Source of the DNA: Planctomycetota bacterium
GTDB lineage: Bacteria > Planctomycetota > UBA8742 > UBA2392
DNA length: 64,000 bases
Assembly: GCA_019636195.1 (NCBI GenBank)
Contig: JAHBYA010000002.1
Location: forward strand, 82,311-146,310
Reading direction: 5' to 3'
The notes under the pieces were generated by a model. The model was not told where the DNA came from and did no database searches. It worked only from the letters and a program-made list of their open reading frames with translations. The position numbers and the translations under genes were made by a program. This document shows positions 1 to 8,286 of this stretch, in pieces (within the stretch, counting starts at the first letter, position 1; every line of letters begins with the position of its first letter).

Positions 1-1128
1 CAGCAGCGCCATGCTGCGGATTTCATCGTCGGCTGCGAAGATCGACAGTGACATCGAATAGTTGCGCAGAGCGTCCGACCAGTCGGCCACCGTCTTGGCT
101 TCGTGCGCCTTGACCAGCCCCAGCCCGAGGTAGCTGCCTGCCGCCATGTAGGCTTCGTCAGCGTTCAGCCAGTCGGCGCGGGGCGGCTGCGGGCGCTGAT
201 GGTTGTGTCCGGCTTCCCAGCGGGTCTTGGCTTCAATGAAGCGCGCATTGGCGCCGCGGGCGTCGCCTGCCTTGATCTGCATGAAGCCGACCTTGAGCTG
301 GGCTTCCTTGGCAGCGCGGTTGGGCTTGTTGTCGCCGCGCTTTAGGGCCACCGGGATCAGTGCCTCATATGCCTGACGGGCGCCGGCCCAGTCCTTCTTG
401 CTTTCGGCGTACAGGGCCGCGCGGCGCAGGGCGCGCATGGTCCACTCGTGGTAGGTGTTGTCGCCCGACTTGGCCGCCAACTCGTCACACAGGTCCTGCA
501 GACCCTTCAAGCCCTTGCTGCGGGCGTCTTCGGCTTTGCCGTCAAGGAACAGGCACTGGGTATAGGCTTCCAGTGCGTCCAGATAATAGCGGTTTAAGCC
601 GCCCGCGTTCTGCACCGCGCCGCCGGTCGCCGCCGACCTGTAGTTCAGTGGCAGTATGCCCTGCGTGGCAGGTGACTTCTCGGCGGCCTTGAAGTACTCC
701 ACAAAGGCCTTGGCGGCTTCAGAGTAGTTGCCGCTGAGCAGGTACCCCTGCGCCAGAAAGTACATGGCCGACTGGCGCACATTCAGTTCCCAGTCTGCCG
801 CGTTGAAGCCCTGTACCGGCTCAAGCTTCAGCACTTGCCCGGCGTTGGTCAGCAGACGCTGGCCCTGGCCGGCAGCCAGCGAGCGCGGCAGGCCATTGAA
901 CTCGTCCATGCCGCGGCCGGTGTAGTTGATCACGTCAACATCCCACAGACGCAGGCGCGGCTCCACCTTGCCGCGTGTGCTCTGCCAACTGATGCCCGAC
1001 ACCGTCTGGCCGTCGATGTTGTGGGCGTTCTGGGTTTTGCCGTCCTTGTACACGATGGCTGCGGGCGCGGCGGCCAGCAGACCCCCAGCAATCAGGGCAA
1101 CGGCGAAGGTTGTGATCTTGATGTTCAT
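1..1128 (-). CDS. Secreted TPR-like repeat protein (C-terminus cut by window edge)
   Basis: Reading the minus strand from the ATG at 1128 gives 376 uninterrupted codons to the window edge, so the C-terminus is missing. The start MNIKITTFAVALIAGG has a lysine and a hydrophobic run typical of a signal peptide, cleaved near APAAIVYKDG. A GGAG Shine-Dalgarno lies about 9 nt upstream. The remainder is alanine- and leucine-rich helical repeat, with pairs such as YSEAAKAFVEYFKAAEK and AGARQAYEALIPVALKRGD that look like degenerate tetratricopeptide repeats. It starts 22 nt after the stop of the 1339-residue repeat protein upstream and is probably co-transcribed with it, at the end of the pilus/secretin-like locus. 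A periplasmic scaffold role is inference; I do not recognise a named family. Confidence 0.85.
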   Translation of the reverse strand, partial: MNIKITTFAVALIAGGLLAAAPAAIVYKDGKTQNAHNIDGQTVSGISWQSTRGKVEPRLRLWDVDVINYTGRGMDEFNGLPRSLAAGQGQRLLTNAGQVLKLEPVQGFNAADWELNVRQSAMYFLAQGYLLSGNYSEAAKAFVEYFKAAEKSPATQGILPLNYRSAATGGAVQNAGGLNRYYLDALEAYTQCLFLDGKAEDARSKGLKGLQDLCDELAAKSGDNTYHEWTMRALRRAALYAESKKDWAGARQAYEALIPVALKRGDNKPNRAAKEAQLKVGFMQIKAGDARGANARFIEAKTRWEAGHNHQRPQPPRADWLNADEAYMAAGSYLGLGLVKAHEAKTVADWSDALRNYSMSLSIFAADDEIRSMALL

Positions 1129-1150
1129 GGCGTTTCTCCGTTGGTCCCGA

Positions 1151-4100
1151 CTACTTCAGTGTGATGTTGGCCTTCTTGCAGCTTTCAGCGATCTGCTTTT
1201 CCAGCGCCTGCACCTTGGCCAGATAAGCCTTGGTGTCGTCAGCCAGATACGCAGCCTTCATTGAACCTTCAGACTTGGCCGTGGTGTACGCATCCTGGAT
1301 CCACTGCGCGATTTCCTTTTCGCTGACTCCCGCCGGCGGCTTCAGCCCGTAGGTGTCGATCCAGCGCACCATCGTCTCCAGCCAGCCGACCAAGTTGTTC
1401 CGGAACTCGGTGCGGTACTGGTACGCGCCCAGCTTCGTGAAGCTGGCCCATACCTGCAGGCGGATCTGGCTGGCAAACCACAGGTAGCCGGCCTTGTCGG
1501 CGGGCACGCCCTGCAGCACGACCTTGTCGCCTTCTTTCTTTGGCATGAAGTCGCTGGTGACCTGGTTGACGTACTTGGGCCAAGCGATGGTCATGTCGCC
1601 GATGTTGAAGAGTTCAAGGAACACTTCGGACAGCGCGTCGGCGGTGGCAAGGTAGTAGGTCTCGATTTCGGTCTGGAACGACAGTTTGTACACGTCGCCC
1701 AGCTTTTTGTTGGTGTCGCGGATCTCATTGAAGCACCAGCAGCGGCGCAGGTGCAGCGCGGCTTTGCGCAGGTGCTCACGATTCTTGCTATTGCGGTACA
1801 GTTCAAGGTAGCTCTTGCCCAGCATGAACCTTACCTCAAGCTCGCGGGCGTTGCTGGGGCGGCCGATCATCTTGTTGCGGCCGTCCACGGGGATCTCTTC
1901 TTCTTTGCCCCACTGGGCCTTGGCCTTGCCCTCGATGACTTCAAGGTAGCGGATGGCGTTGTCCCAGTCGCGGATCCGGAACCACTGGGGCGCCACCTGC
2001 TCAAGCTCGTCCTGGTTGATCGTGTCAATGCTGCCACCGCTGCCGGTGCGTCGCAGCTCGTAGTACTTGAGGATGCGCGTGGTCACGGGGCGCGCGAGCT
2101 CGTCAATGTCGGCGGCCAGTTGCTCAAGAAAGCCGCCGAACTCGTAAATGAACGCCGTGCCCGTGAAGTACGCCAGCTCATTGGTCGCCAGCTCAATCGC
2201 GGTCACCAGCTGCACGATGCGCTGCTTGGTGTTGTTGTCCGTGGTTTCGTCGCGCAGCTTGTGCAAGCGGTCAAGCAGCGTCAGCTTTTCGCCGGCAGCT
2301 GCCTTCTCAATAGCGGCGCGCACATCCTTGTAATAGTCCTCGCGGCCATCACCTGCTTTGGGCGGCGCAATCTGGGCCTTGTACTCAGCCTCGACTGCGT
2401 CGGCCCAACGGCTGGGATAGCTGTTGGCCAGCTCGTTCCAGCGCTTCTCAATCGTCGGCAGCAGCTCGGGCAGGTGCTCGCTGATCGGGCTGGAGTCGTT
2501 AGGGTCAAACGTCCGCTGCCTGATCCAGACGCGCCAGAAGTGGTCCGCCAGCGCGCGCTGCCGCTCCACGGCGGTCTTTGCTTCGGCGAGGCGCTTGGCG
2601 TCGTCCGGGTAGTCCTTGTCGTTGATGCGCTTGAACTGGTCAAGCTTGAGCTGCGCCGAGCGGCTTGACACGCGCGAACTGGCGCGGGCGTATGCGCTGA
2701 CGCGCGGGGTCAACTGCTCGCGCAGGATGCCGTACACGCGGTTGACCATGCTTTTGAGTTCATCAGTGTCGCCGGGGAAGGCCTCGGCGTAGGTGGTGTA
2801 CAACTGCTCGCAGGCGTCGGCGTCGCGCGCTTCAGCAAGTGCGCCGAACGCAAGGCGCAGGCTGCCGCGCTGGTAGGCTTCCACACCAGCCAGGTGATAG
2901 CCGAACATGCTCCAGAACGGGCGCAGGATGCCCAGCGCCAGGTCTCGCCCGCCAGCACTCAGCGCATCGCGCTCGGCGGTCGGGATGTTCTTGGGCGGGT
3001 TGCGCAGCAGGTATGCCAGGTCGTACGCGGCATAGCCGATGCGCTTCATGTCCGGGTCGGCTTCGCCCCTGCCGGTGGGGTTGTCCTTGACCCAACGCGC
3101 GTTGCGGAACTCGGCCAGCGCGCGCAGGCCGTCGATCAGCGTGGGGCTCTTGACGTCGTCCAACGACTCGCGGATGTCGCGCCAGTTGCGCAGCACCTCA
3201 ACCAGGAAATACTTCTTGTAGAAGTACACCGCCTTGTGCCAGTTGGCCAGGCTGTCGCGGGTGTTGCCATCGTCGATCGCGTCCCAATGTGCCTTCTCCA
3301 CGCCTTCCCACATGCTCTTGGGAAGTTGCGCAAGGTCGGCGGCGTGGCGCTGGCGCTGCTGTGTAAAGAACTCGGCGCTTTCACGCTCGTCTTCCGGGCC
3401 GGCGCGGCTCACGCGCGGGGCGTTGGCGTCATCGGCCAGGTTGTAGTAGCACTTGGCGGCGATATAGAGCCCTACGTGGTACGAGCGGTACGTGGCCGGG
3501 AGCTTCAAGAACAGCACAGCCGCATTGGGATAGCGCTTGGCGGCAAAGTGTTCGCGGGCTTTCTTGGCCTGCAGGTCGCGCAGCGCGTCTTCGCCTGAGA
3601 CGGCGGCTTTGAGCTGATCCATCTCGTCGGCGAATTTCTTGAACTCGCGGTTGTTGGGGTCGCCCAGGTCCTTGTGCACGAGGTAGCCGGCGTGCCGCGC
3701 AGCGCGCACGGCCATTTCGCCGGGGAAGCCGGTGAGGCTTTCCACGTCCTTGATCAGTTCACAGCGGTCTTTCATATGCGCCGGCACGTCCTCGGCGTCG
3801 GCGAACTTGTCGCGGAAGTACAGGGTGCGGTAACAGGCGTCGCGGTAGGCCAACGCGGCGTCATAGAAGCGCCACATGTTGCTGTACATGTCGGCAATAC
3901 GCAGGAAGCACACCGGTGCGTAGGTTTCAAACTTGCGCAGCTCGGTGCAGCTTGCCAGCAACGCCTGGTAGGCCTGGATGTTCTTGAGGTTGACGTTGAT
4001 GTGATTGCTTGCCATTTCCGAGAACACGGTCTCGGCGCACTTGAAGCGCGTTTCGTCGTCCAACTCTCGCCGCATCGCAACGTCGGCCAGCACGGTCAAC

Positions 4101-5170
4101 GCCTGGCGTCGGAACGCAGCGTCCGGGTCCTTGGCCAGCCGGAACAGCAGGGTAATCGCGCCCTCAATCTGGGACTTGTTGCCCTGCTTGATCAGTGCGC
4201 TGATGCGGAAAAGCTGAAAGCGCTTGAACCAGAACTCAAGGTCACTGAACTGGCCGTACTTGCTGTAGGCCTCGGCATACAGGTCGATGGCCTTTTGCAG
4301 GTTGCGCGGCTCATAGTCCAGCTCGGTGGTCAGGATCTCGACGGCGCGCAGGTAGCCGTGCTCAAGCGCAATCGCGCCGACAAAGCTGCTGGGCGGAAAG
4401 GCGGACACGAAGTTGACCAGGTTCATGAATCCGGCGGCGGCGCCTTCAAGATCGCCGCGCGCCAGCGCGATTTCAGCGCGCAGCTCATAGGTCAGCACGA
4501 ACTCGCGGGTTTCGCCTTCGCGCAGGAAATCGAACTCGTCGATCCACTTCTCGGAGAGCTTGAGCTGGTGCTCGCGGTCGGCGCTGCCCGCATCATACGT
4601 CAGCGCCTTGATGTAGAAGCTGCGGCAGTGGTGATAGAAGGTGGCGTTGAACACTTCGCCGCGGGTCTGCCGAAAGACGTTCTGGTCGATCCGGGCGCGC
4701 TCTTCGTCCATTGCCTGCCACGACTTCTTGAGCGCTGCCTCGGCGTTGTCGCAATAGCTGCGCGCCTTGTTGGGGTCGCCTCGGCGTAGCTCGCGCGCGA
4801 CGTCAAGCTGCATCACTGACTTGGCCAGCACGCCCGCCGGGTCGGTGACGTCTTCAAACACGCCCAGCGCCCTTTCGTAGCGCTTCATGCGGGCGTCCAT
4901 GTCGCCGTCCTCGGCGTAGTTGTGGTCCGCCTCGGCCTTCATCACCTCGGCCTTGGCTTGCTTGGCCCTTGAGCGCGCGGCTGCATCCTTGGCCTTGCTG
5001 ATCTCGGCGTCCAGCACTTCGTAGGCTTCGGCGTAAAGGCGCAGACGTGTGCCCAGGTACTTGCCGTATTCAATGTCGTTGCGCTGCGCGAACGCCTGCG
5101 GCGCAAGCGCGACAACACCCAACAGGCAAGCAACCAGCAGCTTGGTCGGTGCGAAAGAACGATTTTTCAT
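1151..5170 (-). CDS. Very large secreted helical-repeat (TPR-like) protein
   Basis: 1339 residues. The N-terminus MKNRSFAPTKLLVACLLG followed by VVALAPQAFA and QRND is a clear Sec signal peptide with an AxA cleavage site. The mature part is almost wholly charged amphipathic helix with repeated A-x2-F/Y/A-x3-L pairs, typical of TPR or SEL1-like solenoids; no catalytic motif is visible. A GGAG motif sits about 10 nt before the ATG. It follows the secretin gene on the same strand after a 228-bp gap, and the next secreted repeat gene follows within 22 nt. Known: large TPR proteins are common in PVC bacteria and often scaffold envelope complexes. Inferred: it could assemble with the secretin and PilMNO-like proteins encoded upstream. 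Substrate and partner are unknown. Confidence 0.85.
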   Translation of the reverse strand: MKNRSFAPTKLLVACLLGVVALAPQAFAQRNDIEYGKYLGTRLRLYAEAYEVLDAEISKAKDAAARSRAKQAKAEVMKAEADHNYAEDGDMDARMKRYERALGVFEDVTDPAGVLAKSVMQLDVARELRRGDPNKARSYCDNAEAALKKSWQAMDEERARIDQNVFRQTRGEVFNATFYHHCRSFYIKALTYDAGSADREHQLKLSEKWIDEFDFLREGETREFVLTYELRAEIALARGDLEGAAAGFMNLVNFVSAFPPSSFVGAIALEHGYLRAVEILTTELDYEPRNLQKAIDLYAEAYSKYGQFSDLEFWFKRFQLFRISALIKQGNKSQIEGAITLLFRLAKDPDAAFRRQALTVLADVAMRRELDDETRFKCAETVFSEMASNHINVNLKNIQAYQALLASCTELRKFETYAPVCFLRIADMYSNMWRFYDAALAYRDACYRTLYFRDKFADAEDVPAHMKDRCELIKDVESLTGFPGEMAVRAARHAGYLVHKDLGDPNNREFKKFADEMDQLKAAVSGEDALRDLQAKKAREHFAAKRYPNAAVLFLKLPATYRSYHVGLYIAAKCYYNLADDANAPRVSRAGPEDERESAEFFTQQRQRHAADLAQLPKSMWEGVEKAHWDAIDDGNTRDSLANWHKAVYFYKKYFLVEVLRNWRDIRESLDDVKSPTLIDGLRALAEFRNARWVKDNPTGRGEADPDMKRIGYAAYDLAYLLRNPPKNIPTAERDALSAGGRDLALGILRPFWSMFGYHLAGVEAYQRGSLRLAFGALAEARDADACEQLYTTYAEAFPGDTDELKSMVNRVYGILREQLTPRVSAYARASSRVSSRSAQLKLDQFKRINDKDYPDDAKRLAEAKTAVERQRALADHFWRVWIRQRTFDPNDSSPISEHLPELLPTIEKRWNELANSYPSRWADAVEAEYKAQIAPPKAGDGREDYYKDVRAAIEKAAAGEKLTLLDRLHKLRDETTDNNTKQRIVQLVTAIELATNELAYFTGTAFIYEFGGFLEQLAADIDELARPVTTRILKYYELRRTGSGGSIDTINQDELEQVAPQWFRIRDWDNAIRYLEVIEGKAKAQWGKEEEIPVDGRNKMIGRPSNARELEVRFMLGKSYLELYRNSKNREHLRKAALHLRRCWCFNEIRDTNKKLGDVYKLSFQTEIETYYLATADALSEVFLELFNIGDMTIAWPKYVNQVTSDFMPKKEGDKVVLQGVPADKAGYLWFASQIRLQVWASFTKLGAYQYRTEFRNNLVGWLETMVRWIDTYGLKPPAGVSEKEIAQWIQDAYTTAKSEGSMKAAYLADDTKAYLAKVQALEKQIAESCKKANITLK

Positions 5171-5398
5171 AGCAGATTTCTCCGTGCTTCAGCCCCGGAG
5201 CCATTGAGGGACAAACGTACCACCGGGAGAACATCCCATATCGTCCATAACGGCTGTCCGGGCCAAGGGTTCAACCTTTATGCCCATATGGACGCATATT
5301 TCAAGAGCGCTCGAACGCGCCCGGGCGACGCCTGGCGACCGGGGCTCAACAACGAGAAGACCCGGCCGATTGGCCGGGTCTTCTGGCTTTGCCTTGCA
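5171..5398. other. Intergenic gap between secretin and large TPR gene
   Basis: 228 bp without a convincing gene. It holds the hairpin at 5356-5383 and otherwise plain sequence. A promoter for the downstream minus-strand TPR genes may lie here, but no clear -35/-10 pair was recognised. Confidence 0.5.
5356..5383 (-). terminator. Perfect 12-bp hairpin after the secretin gene
   Basis: Arms 5356-5367 (GAAGACCCGGCC) and 5372-5383 pair perfectly around a 4-nt loop, 16 nt beyond the secretin stop codon. On the minus strand the stem is followed by TCGTTGTTGAG, which is only weakly T-rich, so it is either a weak intrinsic terminator or an RNA-stabilising 3' hairpin. Confidence 0.55.
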
Positions 5399-8080
5399 TT
5401 AGCGGGGCTTGGTGGGGCCGGCGCCGAACTGGTAGTCCTCTTCTTCTTCAAGGTCAATGATACGCGCCGAGACGATGACGATGATGTCCTGGCGGACCAC
5501 GCTCTTGCCCTTGCGGGTGAACAGCGCACCGATCAGCGGCAGGTCAGACAGGATCGGGATGCCGGACTGGACGTCGGTCTCGCTCATCTGGCGCAGGCCG
5601 CCGATGACGAAGCTGCCGCCATCGGGCACAGTGATCGTGGTGCGGATGCGCTGCAAGGTAAGCTGCGGCGTCTGGATCGCGACCGGCGTACCAACGCCAA
5701 GGCTGGTCACGAAGGTCGGAATCGGCCGAAGCAGCGTCGCGAGCGTCGGGCGCAACTCAAGGGTGATGTAGCGGCGGTCGGCGCTGATCGTGGGGCGCAC
5801 GTCCAGCACAATGCCGTCGCGGATCACGTCAACGACCGGGTCAGCTACAGCCACGCCGGTGGCGGTGTTGGTGTCAAAGTCGCGGACGTACGCGATTTCG
5901 TTCATGACGCTGACGTGGGCGCGCTGGGTGTTGTGCACCGTCAGGCGCGGGGCCGTCAGCATGGTGGCGCGTTCGCGCTTGCGCACGGCGCGGATGATGG
6001 CGTTGATTTCAGGGTTATCCACGAACGCAAGCTGGAAGCTCATGCCGCCGCTCGGGTTCAGGCCCACGTTGCCGCGGCGGCCGCCGAGCGCCTGGTCGAA
6101 CAGGTTTTCGATACGGATGCGCTGGTCCTGACGGACGTTGCCGCTGGGCGGCATGTCCTGGAAGAAGAAGCCCGCGTCGTTGCCCGAGCCGCCCGGGCCA
6201 GCCGGGTTGCTGTTGTTACCGAACTGGACGTCGTCCAGCGCGGCGGGCACGGGCGCGATGCCCGGCGGCGGAATGGCGGGGCTGCCGCCGATGCCGCGGA
6301 AGTCCACGCCAATGTCTTCCAGAAAGTCGTCGCGCACGGTGATGAAGCGCGTCTCGATGCTGACGGTGAGGCCCTGGCTGCGGCGCAGGTCAGCCAGCAG
6401 GTTGGCCACCCGCTCGATGTTTTCGGGCGAGTTGAGCACAATCAGGTCCTGCTGCCGGAACTGGATGCCGTGGCCGTCGCGGCCCCAGCTTTCGGGGTCG
6501 ATTGCTTCTTCAATGACTTCCTGCAGGTCTTCAATCGACAGTGCGTCGGCGTCGTCGTCGGTGGTGTCGGCCTCGAAGCGGCCCTCGTTCTGGGTGTCGC
6601 CCGACAGGCGGGGCTCATCGCCGCGGAACGTACGCAGCGTTACCAGCAGGTCCGCCACGTTGAACACGCGGCGCACCACGTTTCGGCCCTCGGCGGCGCC
6701 CTGTTCGGCGATGATGACGGCGCCGTTCTCGACGCGCCAGCTCAGGTCAAGCTGGTCGGTCACAAGGTCAAGCGCCTGGCGCAGCTTCACACGACCGATG
6801 TCGAGGCTGACGGTCTGGTCGCCGGCGACACCGCGGGCGCGCACCACGTTGATGCGGCCTTCCGCGCGGAAGCGCGCGATCACTTCGTCCAGCGGAGTCT
6901 CGTCGTATTCAAGCGGGATGGTCACGTTTTCCAGCGCGCTGCGCACGGCGATGTCTTCTTTGCTGAGGCGCGTCACGCGGGACGACTCAAGGCGGTCGCT
7001 GCGTTCGCGGCTTGACAGCCAGTCTTCGTAGCTGGGCAGCGTCAGGTCGTTGGTGGGGATGGCATTCGCGCGGAAAATCTCCTGCATGGTGATGCGCCAG
7101 TTGCGGTTGTACTGCTCCCACGCGGCCCGGTCACGCTGGCCGTGCTCGAGGTTGGTCGCGATCTGCTTCAGGCGGGCGACTTCGGTGTTGTACGGGTCTT
7201 CGCGCAGGATCTTGTTCAGCACCACCACCGTGTCGCGGTACTCGCGGCGGTCGAAGTACTCCTTGGCCTGGGTGTACAGGTTGTTGATCTCTTCGCGGTA
7301 GCGGTTGAGCTCCTGCTGAATTTCAAGCTCGCGCAGGCGGCGTTCCTGTTCACGGATCTTGGTGTAATCCTCAAGCCGCGCCTGCTCGCGTAGGGTCTGC
7401 GCCTCCTGGATCATCAGGCGGGCTTCGCGCTCGTAGCCCTCCGTCTCGACCATGTAGTTGGTCCAGCGGATGATGTCGAGGACCTTTTCAGCCTGCGCGA
7501 TCGCCTCCGTGTATTGCCCCTGGCGGATCATGCGGTCGGCCTGGTTCAGACCGTTGCTGATCTCATAGATGGCTTCGCTGCGCAGCGCGGCTTCTTTCTC
7601 ACTGCTGTAGCGCGCCTCGTTTTCAGCCTGCGTGCGGCCGCGCGCCAGCACCTGGTCGCTGTCAGCCTTCACTTGCGCCGCCAGCTTGTTGGTCGGGTCC
7701 ATCAGCAGCGCGTCCCGCGCGTAAGTGCGCGCGTCTTCGTAGCGCTTGTCTGCGTACATGCGCGCCGCCTGGTTGGCGTAGTAGTCGGCGAGCTTCTTCA
7801 GTTCAGTCTGGCTGGCCGCCGCCATGCCGCCGCGCGCCGGGTTGTCGCGCGACGAAACCTCAGACGTATCGCCGGACTTGGCCTCGCGCTTGACGGCGTC
7901 GGCCTGTGCGGACTCACGGCTGGGCTGCTCGGTTTCGGTGCCGATGCGCGAGACGTAGTCCTCGGTGCCCGGGTTTACGCGCGGCGAATCGACCGTGCTG
8001 GTGCTTGAGCACGCGACCAGAAAACCGGCAACGCCGGTGATCGCGACCAAAGCCAGCCGCCTTGCAATGCTTGCATTCAT
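5399..8080 (-). CDS. Lipoprotein secretin (PilQ/GspD family) with N-terminal TPR region
   Basis: Outer-membrane secretin of 893 residues. The ATG at 8080 is preferred over an upstream TTG because AGGAG lies 10 nt before it and it gives a lipoprotein signal, MNASIARRLALVAITG then FLVAC, with the lipobox Cys at residue 24. Residues about 60-330 are TPR/coiled-coil. An STN/N0-like module follows (VTIPLEYDETPLDEVIARF), then N-domain sequence (LLADLRRSQGLTVSIETRF), then the secretin domain with the signature VPDGGSFVIGGL near residue 818 and PILSDLPLIGALFTRKG after it. Family knowledge: secretins form the outer-membrane gate for type IV pili or type II secretion. It follows the PilM-PilN-like, PilO-like and EF-hand genes in pilMNOPQ order, so it takes the pilQ place. 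The long TPR N-terminus resembles Akkermansia Amuc_1098-type secretins (from memory). Confidence 0.93.
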   Translation of the reverse strand: MNASIARRLALVAITGVAGFLVACSSTSTVDSPRVNPGTEDYVSRIGTETEQPSRESAQADAVKREAKSGDTSEVSSRDNPARGGMAAASQTELKKLADYYANQAARMYADKRYEDARTYARDALLMDPTNKLAAQVKADSDQVLARGRTQAENEARYSSEKEAALRSEAIYEISNGLNQADRMIRQGQYTEAIAQAEKVLDIIRWTNYMVETEGYEREARLMIQEAQTLREQARLEDYTKIREQERRLRELEIQQELNRYREEINNLYTQAKEYFDRREYRDTVVVLNKILREDPYNTEVARLKQIATNLEHGQRDRAAWEQYNRNWRITMQEIFRANAIPTNDLTLPSYEDWLSSRERSDRLESSRVTRLSKEDIAVRSALENVTIPLEYDETPLDEVIARFRAEGRINVVRARGVAGDQTVSLDIGRVKLRQALDLVTDQLDLSWRVENGAVIIAEQGAAEGRNVVRRVFNVADLLVTLRTFRGDEPRLSGDTQNEGRFEADTTDDDADALSIEDLQEVIEEAIDPESWGRDGHGIQFRQQDLIVLNSPENIERVANLLADLRRSQGLTVSIETRFITVRDDFLEDIGVDFRGIGGSPAIPPPGIAPVPAALDDVQFGNNSNPAGPGGSGNDAGFFFQDMPPSGNVRQDQRIRIENLFDQALGGRRGNVGLNPSGGMSFQLAFVDNPEINAIIRAVRKRERATMLTAPRLTVHNTQRAHVSVMNEIAYVRDFDTNTATGVAVADPVVDVIRDGIVLDVRPTISADRRYITLELRPTLATLLRPIPTFVTSLGVGTPVAIQTPQLTLQRIRTTITVPDGGSFVIGGLRQMSETDVQSGIPILSDLPLIGALFTRKGKSVVRQDIIVIVSARIIDLEEEEDYQFGAGPTKPR

Positions 8081-8240
8081 GCTGGGTCCACTCCTCATCC
8101 GTCGGGGCAACTACCCAGGGGACGCGGGAATCGGGGTTAATGCAATTTCCAGGAGGGGGCCCTTAATCTAGCGCAAGTACATGGTCTGTCAACGGGATAA
8201 AGAGGAAGTTGAGCACCCCAGACCGGACTTGCCAGTAAAC

Positions 8241-8273
8241 AAAAAAGGGGCAGGCGCCGCCGGCGCCTGCCCC
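8241..8273 (-). terminator. Strong rho-independent terminator after the EF-hand gene
   Basis: Arms 8247-8258 (GGGGCAGGCGCC) and 8262-8273 form a perfect 12-bp stem with a 3-nt loop. On the minus strand the stem is followed directly by six T (complement of 8241-8246). It lies 14 nt beyond the stop of the EF-hand gene, so the pilMNO-like/EF-hand transcript probably ends here and the secretin has its own promoter between 8081 and 8240. Confidence 0.9.
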
Positions 8274-8286
8274 TGCTCAGAGTGAC

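Noticed and set aside
22..1264. Several plus-strand frames in the first 1.3 kb
   Set aside because: Shadows of a minus-strand secreted repeat protein that runs off the window edge.
1751..2668. Long plus-strand open frame opposite the 1339-residue gene
   Set aside because: Antisense shadow produced by GC-rich codons. No Shine-Dalgarno, no recognisable domain, and the minus frame has a signal peptide and coherent helical repeats.
5204..7015. 603-codon plus-strand frame opposite the secretin
   Set aside because: His/Ala/Arg-rich shadow of the secretin; the secretin has unmistakable family motifs.
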